From contig JAFLBH010000003.1 of NCBI GenBank assembly GCA_017303905.1, positions 310,001 to 374,000 on the forward strand: a stretch of 64,000 nucleotides of DNA, given 5' to 3'. A model generated the notes under the pieces. It had not been told where the DNA came from, did not search any database, and saw only the letters and a list, made by a program, of their open reading frames with translations. This DNA comes from Bacteroidota bacterium. GTDB lineage: Bacteria > Bacteroidota > Bacteroidia > B-17B0 > Aurantibacillaceae. The position numbers were made by a program, and so were the translations under genes. Below, one piece after another: positions 34,196 to 44,040 of the stretch. How positions within the stretch are numbered: the stretch's first letter is position 1; every line of letters begins with the position of its first letter.

Positions 34196-37100
34196 TTAAC
34201 GCATTATAACCATTTTACCCAATTCCTTGGTAAAATATTGATCGGCCTCTGTGGATTGATGTTCGATTTTTTGTCCGTTTAACTTCGTTTGAACTTTATA
34301 TAAATAAACTCCATTTGCTAACTTATCACCGAAATCATCCTTTCCATCCCAGGCATACTCAGTAATATTACGACCAATGTGTAAAGGACCTAATTCATCC
34401 TTAGTAATGGTTTTTACAATTTTGCCGGTGATTGTCATGATCTGAATATTGAATGTTTCAGGCACTTCACTTCCTGTTAGATTAAACACAAAACGTGTAG
34501 AGGTACTGAATGGATTAGGATAATTCACAACCTGCGTTATACTTGGTTTATTCACTACTTCAAAAGTGATGCGATAATCAACTGCACCGGACTGGTTGTT
34601 ACTTCTGTCTTTTGCCTGAACAATTAAAATATATTTTCCATCCTGAGGCAATTGCGGATTGTACTCAATCTTACAGCTGTTATTAGGTAATTGCGCCGGA
34701 ATAAAATTCAAACCATTTCCAAAATAAATACGTTGTTCCTGTGTATCACTCGGACGTTTCATATAAACAATAAAATCAGCTGTATCATTCAGAGCTAGAA
34801 ATTTATTCTCGTCTTTTAATGAAACTACAATAACCGGCTTTGCAGATACAACATCACCATTCATGATGCGAATCCCGTCAAACGTAACATCCAATAAAGG
34901 ATTTGTGACATCTCTGCTTACAGAAAACGGATAACGCGCCACATTATTAAAATGATATTGCTCCCTTTGATATTTTGCATTTTGAGGTGGATTTACATCT
35001 ACCCATAACGCATTGTTACCGGGAAACTCATAAGAGTTCACAACGATGGTATCAAAAATGATTGCGCCCGGATTAAACGGTTTTGCTTTCAATTTTTGAG
35101 GATAATAATGATTAACGCGATTCGCATCTTCAATCCAATAAGTAAAAACCAAGCTGTCGTTAAACGGAAGTGAGCCAATATTTTCAACCGGTAATACAAT
35201 ACTAAAATTATCCCCCTCTTGCATGGAATCCTTTATTGCAACAAATCCTTTTTTAGGATTAATGGCGCATTCAGGAGCCTCGTCATACAACACATACCAA
35301 TGTTTTAATTGCGGTGAAGTTCTATGAATATTATCCTTCTTATAAGCGATAAGCTGAATATAAGAATGCACATTCGCATCCGCATAATTATATAAATCCA
35401 ACACATTCAAACTATCTTCCGTAAATGTAACCAAGGTATCAATCTGTCCTGTTTTTCGAATACCCACCACTTTTATTTTTGTAGAGTCGCCCGCGGTGGC
35501 ATCTAAACTTCTAACACGCCAATGCAAGCTATTCCATTTATAACCCGGACCGATTATTTCAGAAGCAACGTAACCGTCATTCCATCTCGTTTTGAGGGTA
35601 TCATTTAATTCAACCGGAGTAAATGTATTTATTGCAACAACTTGATTAGCCTGACCCGCCGTCATTCCTTTTCTTCCGAAAATTATCACAGGTGTGCTAT
35701 CACTAACCGTTTTAATATTGCCTCCAATTCCTTCGAATGCGCTTATTAATGATGGCGGATACGTTGGGATTTCATGTTTCTGTGCAGAATAGGCCAAAAC
35801 ATAACTATTAACAGGAATTGAATTTAAAAAGTTTTCCAAATCCAATTTCCAAAGTTTAGCCGCTCCACAGTAATTTGTCGAACCAAAATCATAAGAATAC
35901 AAAGGTTGCGCTTGTGTTACACAATTACAATTGTTACTTGGACCAAAACCGGGAAGATTAGCTCCCATATTAGATTGCCAAGGCTTAGTTGAAATAGAAT
36001 CAAACACGACAACACTCCAGCCATTCCATGCGCAATTCCATGTATGCTTAATAGATCCATTCAATGAATAAATGATGTTAGCTGGATCTATATTATAAAT
36101 AATTCCTGTTCTGCAGAATAAGGAAATCCTATCATTTTCAAATGCAAATTGTCTTTGCGGTTTTTTATACTTCACAAATTGATAGCCATCGTTCTTAAAT
36201 TGAAAAAAATGTGATTGTCCCCAACCATGTTTATTGGTGATGGTTTGGAATGAACTTTCGCGCCACACGTATGTATCATTAGGACCGGTTGAATCTTTAC
36301 TCACTCTCCAAAAATAAACCGTACTATCTGCAAAAGGCAAGTTAACGGTCCACTCCACTACCCCACCGCTGCTTTGAATGACAGTTTGTTGAAGCGGTGA
36401 AGTAAAAGCATCTGTGGTATCTAATTGTAATTTATAATTACGTGATAAAGCGAAAGGATCGGATGTAGACGCTTTTAAAGTTATAGTTGGTGTGGATGGA
36501 ACAACCGCGTATTTGTATGGATAGACAGGCACGAGATCACCGCCTTGAATAAACACATCCACTGTTCCGGTCGTTTTATTGTTATTCTCGTTCTCTTCAG
36601 CTACTCCGTTATAGGCATCAACAAACACCTTGAATTTATTTAAGCCTAAACCTCGTGTATAATCAATTGGAATGAAAAACTTAAGTGTATCCTTGTAAGC
36701 AGGCGACTTCATTCGCTTATAAACCGTTAATGAATCTCCATTCGGGAAGTATCGTTCAGTCTTCACAAAAAAAGTATCGGCTTTCGCAACACCCAAATTT
36801 GTTATATCAATAGAAACACCAATTGAATCAACATATGACTTCAAATCAAAGCTTACTTTGCTATTATCGATAAAATAATCCGGTAAACGGCCCACAGATA
36901 TTTTCACGGCAGGATCGCCATGCAATGTCATGTCCAATGCTGTAAAATGCTGAATTGAATTACCAAGTTGTTGTGCCGACTTTAAACACGCTTCTTGTAC
37001 AATTTCACCTAAACCCTTATTGTATTTTGTTTGCCCTAATGCCCTATAAATACTTCCGGTATAACTATCGAGCGTGTTTACAAATCCTAAATTACTTGCT

Positions 37101-39205
37101 GCCAGAAATGCAATAGTTCCCTTTTGTTTAATGATGACGAATTTTTCGGAATTACTAATGGCATTAAACGTATGAATATTTCCGGAGAAGCAAGAGTTTG
37201 CAATAAGAAACGGATACTTACCTGCATTGTTATATGCGTTAGGATCATCAATAGCCTGGTCGAATCCGGATACAGAACCATGCCCGAAAAACGTGACGAG
37301 TCCTACGCCATAATTAAAATGATTTTTAACAGAATCGGTAATCGTTATTTGAATTGGAGCCGTTGTGGTTTTTTTAAAATCAAAAACTTTACCTCCGTAT
37401 AAGGTGTCTTGAATCACGTTTTTATAACCGTTCAAATAACTCTGAAACAAATTTTGTTCGCTGGTGTTTGTTCCTCCGGCAAAATGCAAGACATGCTTTT
37501 TCCATTCGGCCGGCGGTGAGCTTTCGTGCTGTTGAACTTTAGCAAGATACTCGGTAACATCGGTAGAAGTTTGCGCCGCTAATCGACCGATAGGAATCTC
37601 AGGCGTTACAAAATCATTTGTTTTTAACCCGGCTGTATATAAATTATCGGAAGGAGGAATACCCATTGAGGGAACTAAAGATTTTTTCCAGGCGGCAGCT
37701 CCCTGCGTTATCATTTCACGATGTTGTACTGACTTTCCGATTAAGAAAACATTACGCGGATAGGAAGGTAAACTATCCATCAAGTAACGACAAAAATTAC
37801 GGATAGCTAAGGGATGTTTTTTTATACCATAGGCAAATTGATCATATAACTCTTCAACGTCGGCTAATACTGTATTATGAGAACCGCCCGCAGTACTTTG
37901 TCGGTAAGAAGCATAAGCATTAGCCTCCGACATAAATTTTGTTTGTGTAATAATTACGAAAGCGGAATCGGCTGTGTTTGACTTATAATATTTGAAATAA
38001 CCCGTTTGATTTACCGGCTTCAAAGTATCAATCATCACAATTCCTTCTTCCGCACCCAGGTAACAACGCTTTTGCCCGCCTGAATTTGGCACTAACACTT
38101 TTACAAATCCGGCATTTATAACATTTTCTATGCGCTTGTTATTTGTAATGTCATAAAACAAAACCGAATTGGTAGTTCCGGTATTAACACTACTTAATTT
38201 CAAATAACTTTTCGGATTGGCAGCATCATCATCAACTACTAATTTGTAAAAGGAAGCATTATCTAAATCAGGAACCTGAGGATACTTATAATAAATATAA
38301 TGAAGAACGGTATTATTGTTGTTGCCGGCAAAAATTGGATTATTGATAGAACTTACTTCCACGTTAGAATTATTACCAAGAGTATTAGACGTTAAACTGA
38401 ATGAATAAACAAAAGGCAGATATCCTTTGAATATTGTATCAAATAAAGTAATTGGTGTAGATGAAGAATTGTAAATAACACCTTTGATTTCATGATCTTT
38501 TAGCAAAGAACCGTTTGTGCTTGCTCCGGAAAAACCAAATTTTAAATACACAGGTAAAGCTGCTGAGTTGTACATTCGGTAATTACTCAAATTAGGACCG
38601 AGAACAAAACCATTCTTAAGCGATCCTCCATAACCTTCTTCTTGCGTATAATGAGGGTCGCTCACATCAAATCCGTAAGACTCCACTTTATTGTACTCGC
38701 CCTTTCCCGTATAAATCAATTCATTGTAAAAATAAGCAGCCGGTGCTTGTAAGGCAGAAGCGGTATCGGTTTCAAGTGTAATACGTTTATTGGCAGTAGA
38801 ATTATTCCAAGTTAAAAACGCGTAGATGGTATCGCTAAACAAAGAAATATAACGATTTGGCAAGTAAGTAATATTTCTATACAAAGTTGAATCGAAAGAA
38901 CCATCATTCATTTCCGCGAAAAACTCAATGAAGTCATTTCCATTGAACACATTGTCATTTTCGCCTTTTATGTATATGTGTTTTTCCTGTCCTTTTAAAA
39001 ACAGTTGAAAGTTCTTAGGATTGATGGATGACAAATTAATTCCGCTATTAGCGAGAGCAAGGGAATCGATTCGGTAAAAACCGGTTTTCTTTATAGGAAA
39101 CTTGTAGTATTTGTTTGAAAAATTAATCCACTCATTATGATAAACCTGAGCTTTAAGTGAAACACCTAAAACCAAAATTATCAGTATAGGGATTAGCTTT
39201 TTCAT
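34196..39205 (-). CDS. Long PorU2-like C25 cysteine peptidase / T9SS sortase homologue
   Basis: 1669 residues with signal MKKLIPILIILVLGVSLKA. After an N-terminal beta region comes a gingipain-type C25 domain (about 430–790): the catalytic His is in FFGHG (H642) and the Cys in ANSCFSG (C672). CARDB-like and other beta domains follow (GVAEENENNNKTTGTVDVF…), and the end (about 1575–1669) is a FlgD-like/sorting-type domain, NYPNPFSTSTRFVFNL … WDGKDDFGDKLANGVYLYKV. PorU cleaves sorting domains and attaches cargo to anionic LPS; typical PorU is ~1100–1300 residues, so this fits the longer PorU2 type. Its start overlaps the porV-like gene by 4 nt. Confidence 0.86.
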   Translation of the reverse strand: MKKLIPILIILVLGVSLKAQVYHNEWINFSNKYYKFPIKKTGFYRIDSLALANSGINLSSINPKNFQLFLKGQEKHIYIKGENDNVFNGNDFIEFFAEMNDGSFDSTLYRNITYLPNRYISLFSDTIYAFLTWNNSTANKRITLETDTASALQAPAAYFYNELIYTGKGEYNKVESYGFDVSDPHYTQEEGYGGSLKNGFVLGPNLSNYRMYNSAALPVYLKFGFSGASTNGSLLKDHEIKGVIYNSSSTPITLFDTIFKGYLPFVYSFSLTSNTLGNNSNVEVSSINNPIFAGNNNNTVLHYIYYKYPQVPDLDNASFYKLVVDDDAANPKSYLKLSSVNTGTTNSVLFYDITNNKRIENVINAGFVKVLVPNSGGQKRCYLGAEEGIVMIDTLKPVNQTGYFKYYKSNTADSAFVIITQTKFMSEANAYASYRQSTAGGSHNTVLADVEELYDQFAYGIKKHPLAIRNFCRYLMDSLPSYPRNVFLIGKSVQHREMITQGAAAWKKSLVPSMGIPPSDNLYTAGLKTNDFVTPEIPIGRLAAQTSTDVTEYLAKVQQHESSPPAEWKKHVLHFAGGTNTSEQNLFQSYLNGYKNVIQDTLYGGKVFDFKKTTTAPIQITITDSVKNHFNYGVGLVTFFGHGSVSGFDQAIDDPNAYNNAGKYPFLIANSCFSGNIHTFNAISNSEKFVIIKQKGTIAFLAASNLGFVNTLDSYTGSIYRALGQTKYNKGLGEIVQEACLKSAQQLGNSIQHFTALDMTLHGDPAVKISVGRLPDYFIDNSKVSFDLKSYVDSIGVSIDITNLGVAKADTFFVKTERYFPNGDSLTVYKRMKSPAYKDTLKFFIPIDYTRGLGLNKFKVFVDAYNGVAEENENNNKTTGTVDVFIQGGDLVPVYPYKYAVVPSTPTITLKASTSDPFALSRNYKLQLDTTDAFTSPLQQTVIQSSGGVVEWTVNLPFADSTVYFWRVSKDSTGPNDTYVWRESSFQTITNKHGWGQSHFFQFKNDGYQFVKYKKPQRQFAFENDRISLFCRTGIIYNIDPANIIYSLNGSIKHTWNCAWNGWSVVVFDSISTKPWQSNMGANLPGFGPSNNCNCVTQAQPLYSYDFGSTNYCGAAKLWKLDLENFLNSIPVNSYVLAYSAQKHEIPTYPPSLISAFEGIGGNIKTVSDSTPVIIFGRKGMTAGQANQVVAINTFTPVELNDTLKTRWNDGYVASEIIGPGYKWNSLHWRVRSLDATAGDSTKIKVVGIRKTGQIDTLVTFTEDSLNVLDLYNYADANVHSYIQLIAYKKDNIHRTSPQLKHWYVLYDEAPECAINPKKGFVAIKDSMQEGDNFSIVLPVENIGSLPFNDSLVFTYWIEDANRVNHYYPQKLKAKPFNPGAIIFDTIVVNSYEFPGNNALWVDVNPPQNAKYQREQYHFNNVARYPFSVSRDVTNPLLDVTFDGIRIMNGDVVSAKPVIVVSLKDENKFLALNDTADFIVYMKRPSDTQEQRIYFGNGLNFIPAQLPNNSCKIEYNPQLPQDGKYILIVQAKDRSNNQSGAVDYRITFEVVNKPSITQVVNYPNPFSTSTRFVFNLTGSEVPETFNIQIMTITGKIVKTITKDELGPLHIGRNITEYAWDGKDDFGDKLANGVYLYKVQTKLNGQKIEHQSTEADQYFTKELGKMVIMR

Positions 39206-40281
39206 TTAGGCTTCTTGTTAATATCGATTTTAAGAGAAATGATATGCGAATACAATGCCAAAGAGCGGTCGCCGATATCCGTATAAGCGTAATCTAAAGC
39301 AAAGATTTTATACTTCACTCCTGCTCCAATATTAGGCTGTATGGTTGTTGTATAAGCATTTCCCTTTGCGTTTAAAGCTTTTTGAATGTTTCCAATACCG
39401 CCTCGTAAAAAAACAATATTCTTATAACCAATTTCAGTGCCTAGCATAGGCTCCATACTCCACACATTTGTTTTAATAACAGTATTACGTTTACCATCGA
39501 AGGTGTTCACTAAATTTAATTCAGCTAAAATGGAAATGCGATCACTCCATACCATAAACTGACGGGAGGCACCTAAAATTAATTTCGGAACAGTTACCTC
39601 TACCGAATTGCTTGGAATTTCATTGCCTGTTACTTCAAATGTATTTTTCTCTTCATCAGTTAAAGAGTAACTCCATGCATTAAATGTTCCGGTAATATCT
39701 CGGCCCATGGCCGCGAATCTCCATTTTTTATAATCATAGATGGCGCCTAAATCCAAACCAAAGCCCCAGGCTCCTCCAAAATCTCCAAGCTTACGGCGAA
39801 TAACTTTAAAATTACCACCCAACTTTACTCCTTTTAATTTTGGCATTGTACGAGCGTAAGACAATAAAACCGCTACATCTACTGCATTAAAACTCTTGAT
39901 ACGCGAATAATCTACATTACCATTTGCATCCACTAATTCCAAAGTATTAGGAATATTATCTACGCCAAAACGAATGAATGATAATCCGGCCACACTATTA
40001 GAGTCGATACGCTTCGAAGCTCCGATATAATCATACTTAGCAATTCCGGCAAAATATTCGGCGTGCATTAATCCAAGTTGTAAATTACTTTGCTGAAACA
40101 ATAAACCAGCGGGATTCCAATACCCTGCAGTAACATCATTCGCCGAAGCTACATTGGCATTTGCCATAGATAGAGCTCGCGCACTTACACCAACATTTAA
40201 AAACTCGTTACTGTATTTGGCGACTTGACCAAATAATACCGTGGATAATGCAACGAATGCAACTGAAAATACCTTACGCAT
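39202..40281 (-). CDS. PorV/PorQ-family outer-membrane protein
   Basis: 359 residues, signal ending STVLFGQ, then VGVSARALSMANANVASANDVTAGYWNPAGLL, the family's characteristic N-terminal block, and a 14-strand-like barrel ending LYSHIISLKIDINKKPK. PorV is the T9SS shuttle that carries cargo from the translocon to the PorU sortase. The 4-nt ATGA overlap with the PorU2-like gene supports a dedicated PorV–PorU2 pair. A paralogue lies at 61592. Confidence 0.9.
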   Translation of the reverse strand: MRKVFSVAFVALSTVLFGQVAKYSNEFLNVGVSARALSMANANVASANDVTAGYWNPAGLLFQQSNLQLGLMHAEYFAGIAKYDYIGASKRIDSNSVAGLSFIRFGVDNIPNTLELVDANGNVDYSRIKSFNAVDVAVLLSYARTMPKLKGVKLGGNFKVIRRKLGDFGGAWGFGLDLGAIYDYKKWRFAAMGRDITGTFNAWSYSLTDEEKNTFEVTGNEIPSNSVEVTVPKLILGASRQFMVWSDRISILAELNLVNTFDGKRNTVIKTNVWSMEPMLGTEIGYKNIVFLRGGIGNIQKALNAKGNAYTTTIQPNIGAGVKYKIFALDYAYTDIGDRSLALYSHIISLKIDINKKPK

Positions 40282-40300
40282 AGACTATCTAAATTTACTT

Positions 40301-40323
40301 AAAAAAGTGTGAATTAAACACTT
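40301..40323 (-). terminator. Weak intrinsic terminator after the SGNH gene
   Basis: On the minus strand, AAGTGT (40323–40318) pairs with ACACTT (40310–40305) across a 7-nt loop, followed by TTTT. It overlaps the SGNH stop codon. The stem is short and A/T-rich, so read-through into the porV-like gene is possible. Confidence 0.45.
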
Positions 40324-41263
40324 ACTTAACGGTATTTTTATTAAAATATTGTTGAAAAAACAAAGAGAATTCCTCAGTAAAAACACGAGCCCCCATCCCA
40401 TTCATATGGTAATAATCAACAAAATAGCCCATTCTGTGAGAATATAGTCCCAATGAAAAATCAAAATACGGTATTTTGTTATTGGCTGCCAAAAACTTTA
40501 AATTATGAATCATTTGCGCTCTATTTAACATGGCATGTTTCACGTTTTTAAACATGGGCGAGCTTGTTAATACAAGCTCTATGTTTTTCGATTTTGCGAA
40601 ATAAATAACCGAATCAATGTAGGCCCTTTCTGTTGGATGAATCCATGAATAATAGGGCGATAAATTATCGGAAGAAATTGTATCGCGATGCATAACATTG
40701 GTAAATCCTTTATAATAACTTTTGTCGTCAGTTGCCGGAATATCCAGCCATCCATGTAAGGAAGCAGCCAACAAACGAATGTTTGAATAAGGCAAAGAAT
40801 GGAGGGGATTATACTTGAAACTTTTAAACCTGGAATCAATGGAATTGAATCCGTTCAATAATGTTTCATTATTTAAAAAAGCAAAATACCGCGGGAAGTG
40901 ACGAATGGTATCTACTCCGAATTTCAGGAAATGATAATCTAAATCAAAAATCAGGAATTGTGGCACTTTGCTCTTTTCGCAATATGCTTTTAAGACTTGA
41001 AATGCAATTCGCGGAGTTGCTCCGGTTACGCCAATGTTAAATGAATTCATTCGTGTTATCGAATCAAAAATAGCCGTGTTAAAATGCATTTCTGCGCGGG
41101 ATGATCCCATGAAAAGAACATTGTAATCATTCTGCTTTAAAAAAACAGTTTGATATTTATCGTAAAGTCCTGCTTTATTCTTGCGAATACCCATATAGAT
41201 AATTTCACGCACTGCATAAAGCAACACTACAAATAAAACTACATATGTTACTATTCTCTTCAC
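40322..41263 (-). CDS. SGNH/DltD-like membrane-anchored protein partnered with MBOAT
   Basis: 313 residues with one N-terminal span (about 5–24) and an SGNH-hydrolase-like domain: block I FMGSSRAEMHF (nucleophile about S55), block II around FNIGVTGATPR, and a C-terminal DYYHMNGMGARVFTEEF with the Asp/His pair. Such proteins work beside MBOAT acyltransferases (as AlgJ/AlgX or DltD do) to O-acylate polymers in the periplasm. It starts with GTG, overlapping the MBOAT stop by 1 nt (TAGTG). Confidence 0.8.
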   Translation of the reverse strand: MKRIVTYVVLFVVLLYAVREIIYMGIRKNKAGLYDKYQTVFLKQNDYNVLFMGSSRAEMHFNTAIFDSITRMNSFNIGVTGATPRIAFQVLKAYCEKSKVPQFLIFDLDYHFLKFGVDTIRHFPRYFAFLNNETLLNGFNSIDSRFKSFKYNPLHSLPYSNIRLLAASLHGWLDIPATDDKSYYKGFTNVMHRDTISSDNLSPYYSWIHPTERAYIDSVIYFAKSKNIELVLTSSPMFKNVKHAMLNRAQMIHNLKFLAANNKIPYFDFSLGLYSHRMGYFVDYYHMNGMGARVFTEEFSLFFQQYFNKNTVK

Positions 41264-42687
41264 TAAAACTGAAAATAAATAAATTCATTAGCATTAAAAT
41301 CGCCGAGTACAAAAATTAAGACAAGCAGTAAAACATACACGAATGGTCTTAGAGATGACTTAAACTTTTCAAACGAATCCGACCGTTTGTGCTCTTCCAG
41401 GTATTCTTTGACAAAAAGCAAAACCACCAAGGCCATACAGATATAAAAAAACAATCGGTCGGCAATTGCCAGTACATGGCTAATCCCATTATCAAAATTC
41501 ATACTACAAAAGAGTTTATCGTAAATGTGCCATAAATCTTCTGTATTCAAGGCTCTGAATGCAATCAAAGAAATTGTATGAAAAAATATAAGATATAGCC
41601 AGCCTGCGAATGCGGGTGCTTTAAAATTTGGAAATTTTTTTGACACTAAAATTTCAATAATATAAACCACGCCATGCAAAGCGCCCCAAACTACAAATGT
41701 CAGATTAGCTCCATGCCAGGCTCCACTAATCAAGAATACAAGAAAAATATTGATCAACCAACGAGCATAAGAAACTCTGCTTCCTCCTAATGAGATATAT
41801 AAATAATCACGAAACCAGGTTGTAATACTGATGTGATTTCTGGTCCAGAATTCATGCAGAGATTTAGACAACAATGGCCTTCTCCAATTAAGAGATAAGT
41901 TTATGCCGAATAACTTTGAAATTCCGGTGGCGATATCGGAATAACCGCTAAAATCACAATACACTTGCACAACAAATAAAAATCCGGCGAGTAATAACTC
42001 GATGGAATTGTACGACTCAACATTATTAAATACAGGAGTAACCAGCTTGCTTAAATTATCTGCAATGACCATTTTTTTAAAATAGCCCCAAATCGTCAGC
42101 TTAATAAAACTTTCCCAATCAATCTTTTTAAGGTATTGCACCACTTTAAACTGGGGCATTAAATCAGAATATCTTACAATTGGACCTGCCACCATATGCG
42201 GAAAAAACGAAACATAAAGTAAAAATTCATACAAGGTGTCTGAACATTTGTATTTCCCTCTGTATACATCTATGGTATAGCTTAAGGATTGAAATGTATA
42301 AAACGATAGACCGGCAGGAATAACCAAATTATTGAATAGCGTATTTTCAGCCCACACACACTCCGCTTTGTTAAACTCATAAATAAAATAATTAGCAATT
42401 GGAACAAAATACTTAAACGCGAATAAAACGCCGATATTCGTCACAACACTGGAGGTTAACCAAATCTTTTTTATACCCGGATTATTGCTTGCGTCTATCC
42501 TCTTCGCACACCAAAAATCAAAAGCGGAAGTCCCGAATAAAAGCAACAAAAACCAAGGATTGTATGAGAAATAAAAAAAGTAAGAGCTGATTAATAAATG
42601 TAGGTTTCTGAAACGCGTCGGCAATAACCAGTAAACCAAAAATACAATTGGAATGAATAGAAGAAATATAACAGAATTAAATAACAA
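41263..42687 (-). CDS. MBOAT-family O-acyltransferase (AlgI/DltB-like)
   Basis: 474 residues and about ten spans. Family marks: N-terminus LFNSVIFLLFIPIVFLVYW, GYFKKMVIADNLSKLV, QVYCDFSGYSDIATG, FWTRNHISITTWFRDYLYISLGG and the catalytic His in SGAWHGANLTFVVWG. It transfers an acyl group across the inner membrane to a glycan or teichoic-type acceptor with its SGNH partner. The start codon is TTG, directly after the TGA of the kinase gene, and gives the family's usual N-terminus. The polymer it modifies is not evident. Confidence 0.93.
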   Translation of the reverse strand: MLFNSVIFLLFIPIVFLVYWLLPTRFRNLHLLISSYFFYFSYNPWFLLLLFGTSAFDFWCAKRIDASNNPGIKKIWLTSSVVTNIGVLFAFKYFVPIANYFIYEFNKAECVWAENTLFNNLVIPAGLSFYTFQSLSYTIDVYRGKYKCSDTLYEFLLYVSFFPHMVAGPIVRYSDLMPQFKVVQYLKKIDWESFIKLTIWGYFKKMVIADNLSKLVTPVFNNVESYNSIELLLAGFLFVVQVYCDFSGYSDIATGISKLFGINLSLNWRRPLLSKSLHEFWTRNHISITTWFRDYLYISLGGSRVSYARWLINIFLVFLISGAWHGANLTFVVWGALHGVVYIIEILVSKKFPNFKAPAFAGWLYLIFFHTISLIAFRALNTEDLWHIYDKLFCSMNFDNGISHVLAIADRLFFYICMALVVLLFVKEYLEEHKRSDSFEKFKSSLRPFVYVLLLVLIFVLGDFNANEFIYFQF

Positions 42688-43563
42688 TCAAAATCTTTTT
42701 ATGGTTGACAAAACATCCGACAAATAAGAAGTTCCGAATAATTTTACATGAACCAATAAGGGATATAAATTACAAATATCCGTTCGTTTTACATAATCTT
42801 TATCTAACGGGTAGTGATTCTCATAGGCCGTATAAAATTCAGGTCCAAAACCACCAAATAATCTTGTCATGGCAATGTCCATTTCGCGGTGCCCATAATA
42901 AACAGCGGGATCAAAAACAGCAGGTCCGCTTGTTGTATTCATTTTATTTCCACTCCACAAATCACCATGCAGCAAGGCCGGTTTTTCTTCAGGGAAAATT
43001 TCAGATAGTCGCTTATTCAGATTTTCAAACGATTTTAGAATAAGTCCGGAAATGATTTTTTCATCATACATCCATCTAACCAAAGGCTCTAAGCGGCATT
43101 CATAAAAAAAATCTGACCATGAATTTCTTTTGGAATTAAGTTGAGCAATACTTCCAATATAATTATCCTCAGCAAACCCGAATTGATCGGAGGTTATACG
43201 ATGTAAACTTGCCAAACCGGTACCTAAAGTTTCGTAAAACTCTCCATCTTCAGGAATTGAAGACAAATGATTAAGTATTAAATACTGATCGTCATGAATC
43301 ACTAAATCTGTTATTACCTTCGGAATGACTAGTTTGTTGGATTTAGCAAGTTCTTTTAAACCGCCTGCTTCCTTTTTAAACATATCAGGAAACCGCTTAT
43401 AGCTGTTATGTTTTAAGAAAAAATTTTCGCCGGCGTATTTAAAACTATAGGCATCATTAATACTTCCTCCATGTTCTGTCTTAATTGAATGGATTTCGGA
43501 TTCCTTCCCAAGAATACTATGCAGGGTTATTTGAAGTAGTTCCTTATGCTCTTTCGGAAACAT
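42688..43563 (-). CDS. Fructosamine kinase family protein
   Basis: 291 residues with an aminoglycoside-phosphotransferase-like fold: HGGSINDAYSF for nucleotide binding, the catalytic motif LLHGDLWSGN at about residue 199 and FDPAVYYGHREMDIAMTRLFGGF, highly typical of fructosamine-3-kinases. The family phosphorylates ketoamines on glycated proteins so that they decompose, a protein repair activity. It overlaps the ArfB stop by 1 nt and directly precedes the MBOAT gene. Confidence 0.92.
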   Translation of the reverse strand: MFPKEHKELLQITLHSILGKESEIHSIKTEHGGSINDAYSFKYAGENFFLKHNSYKRFPDMFKKEAGGLKELAKSNKLVIPKVITDLVIHDDQYLILNHLSSIPEDGEFYETLGTGLASLHRITSDQFGFAEDNYIGSIAQLNSKRNSWSDFFYECRLEPLVRWMYDEKIISGLILKSFENLNKRLSEIFPEEKPALLHGDLWSGNKMNTTSGPAVFDPAVYYGHREMDIAMTRLFGGFGPEFYTAYENHYPLDKDYVKRTDICNLYPLLVHVKLFGTSYLSDVLSTIKRF

Positions 43564-43973
43564 TAAAATAGTTTTCTTCTGGATTGTTTAATGTCGCTTC
43601 TACGCTTTTTACCCTCGCTTCTTTTTATTCTTGACGCCTTTGTAGGTTTGGTGGCTTTTCTGGGTCTTTCGGATTGAAGCATTTTATTTAAGAGTGCAAA
43701 CAAACGCTTCAATGCATTTTCTTTATTAGTTAACTGAGAGCGGCTATTATCTTCAGTGATTTTCAAAACGCCTTCTTCGCTTAAGCGTGAGGCCAGCTTT
43801 TTTAACAGTTTTTCTTTTTGCGTATCACTTAATACAAATGACTCCTTAATGTTAAAATACAACTCCACTTTAGTTTCCACCTTATTTACGTTTTGTCCGC
43901 CTTTACCGCCGGAACGTGTGGTTTTAAAGTAAAGCTCTTTTTTTAGTAATTTTATTTGCTCAATTGCTAACAC
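43563..43973 (-). CDS. arfB: Peptidyl-tRNA hydrolase ArfB (stalled-ribosome rescue)
   Basis: 136 residues with the RF1-type catalytic motif in TTRSGGKGGQNVNKVETKVEL (GGQ at about residues 25–27) and a basic C-terminal tail (KRSEGKKRRSDIKQSRRK) that enters the empty mRNA channel. ArfB releases peptides from ribosomes stalled on broken messages. It is the first gene of arfB–fructosamine kinase–MBOAT–SGNH, an apparently heterogeneous operon. Confidence 0.94.
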   Translation of the reverse strand: MLAIEQIKLLKKELYFKTTRSGGKGGQNVNKVETKVELYFNIKESFVLSDTQKEKLLKKLASRLSEEGVLKITEDNSRSQLTNKENALKRLFALLNKMLQSERPRKATKPTKASRIKRSEGKKRRSDIKQSRRKLF

Positions 43974-44040
43974 CGACCTATTAATAATAAGGATGAAAGT
44001 ACAAATTTACGACATCACCTTCACTATAAATTTGCCCTTT

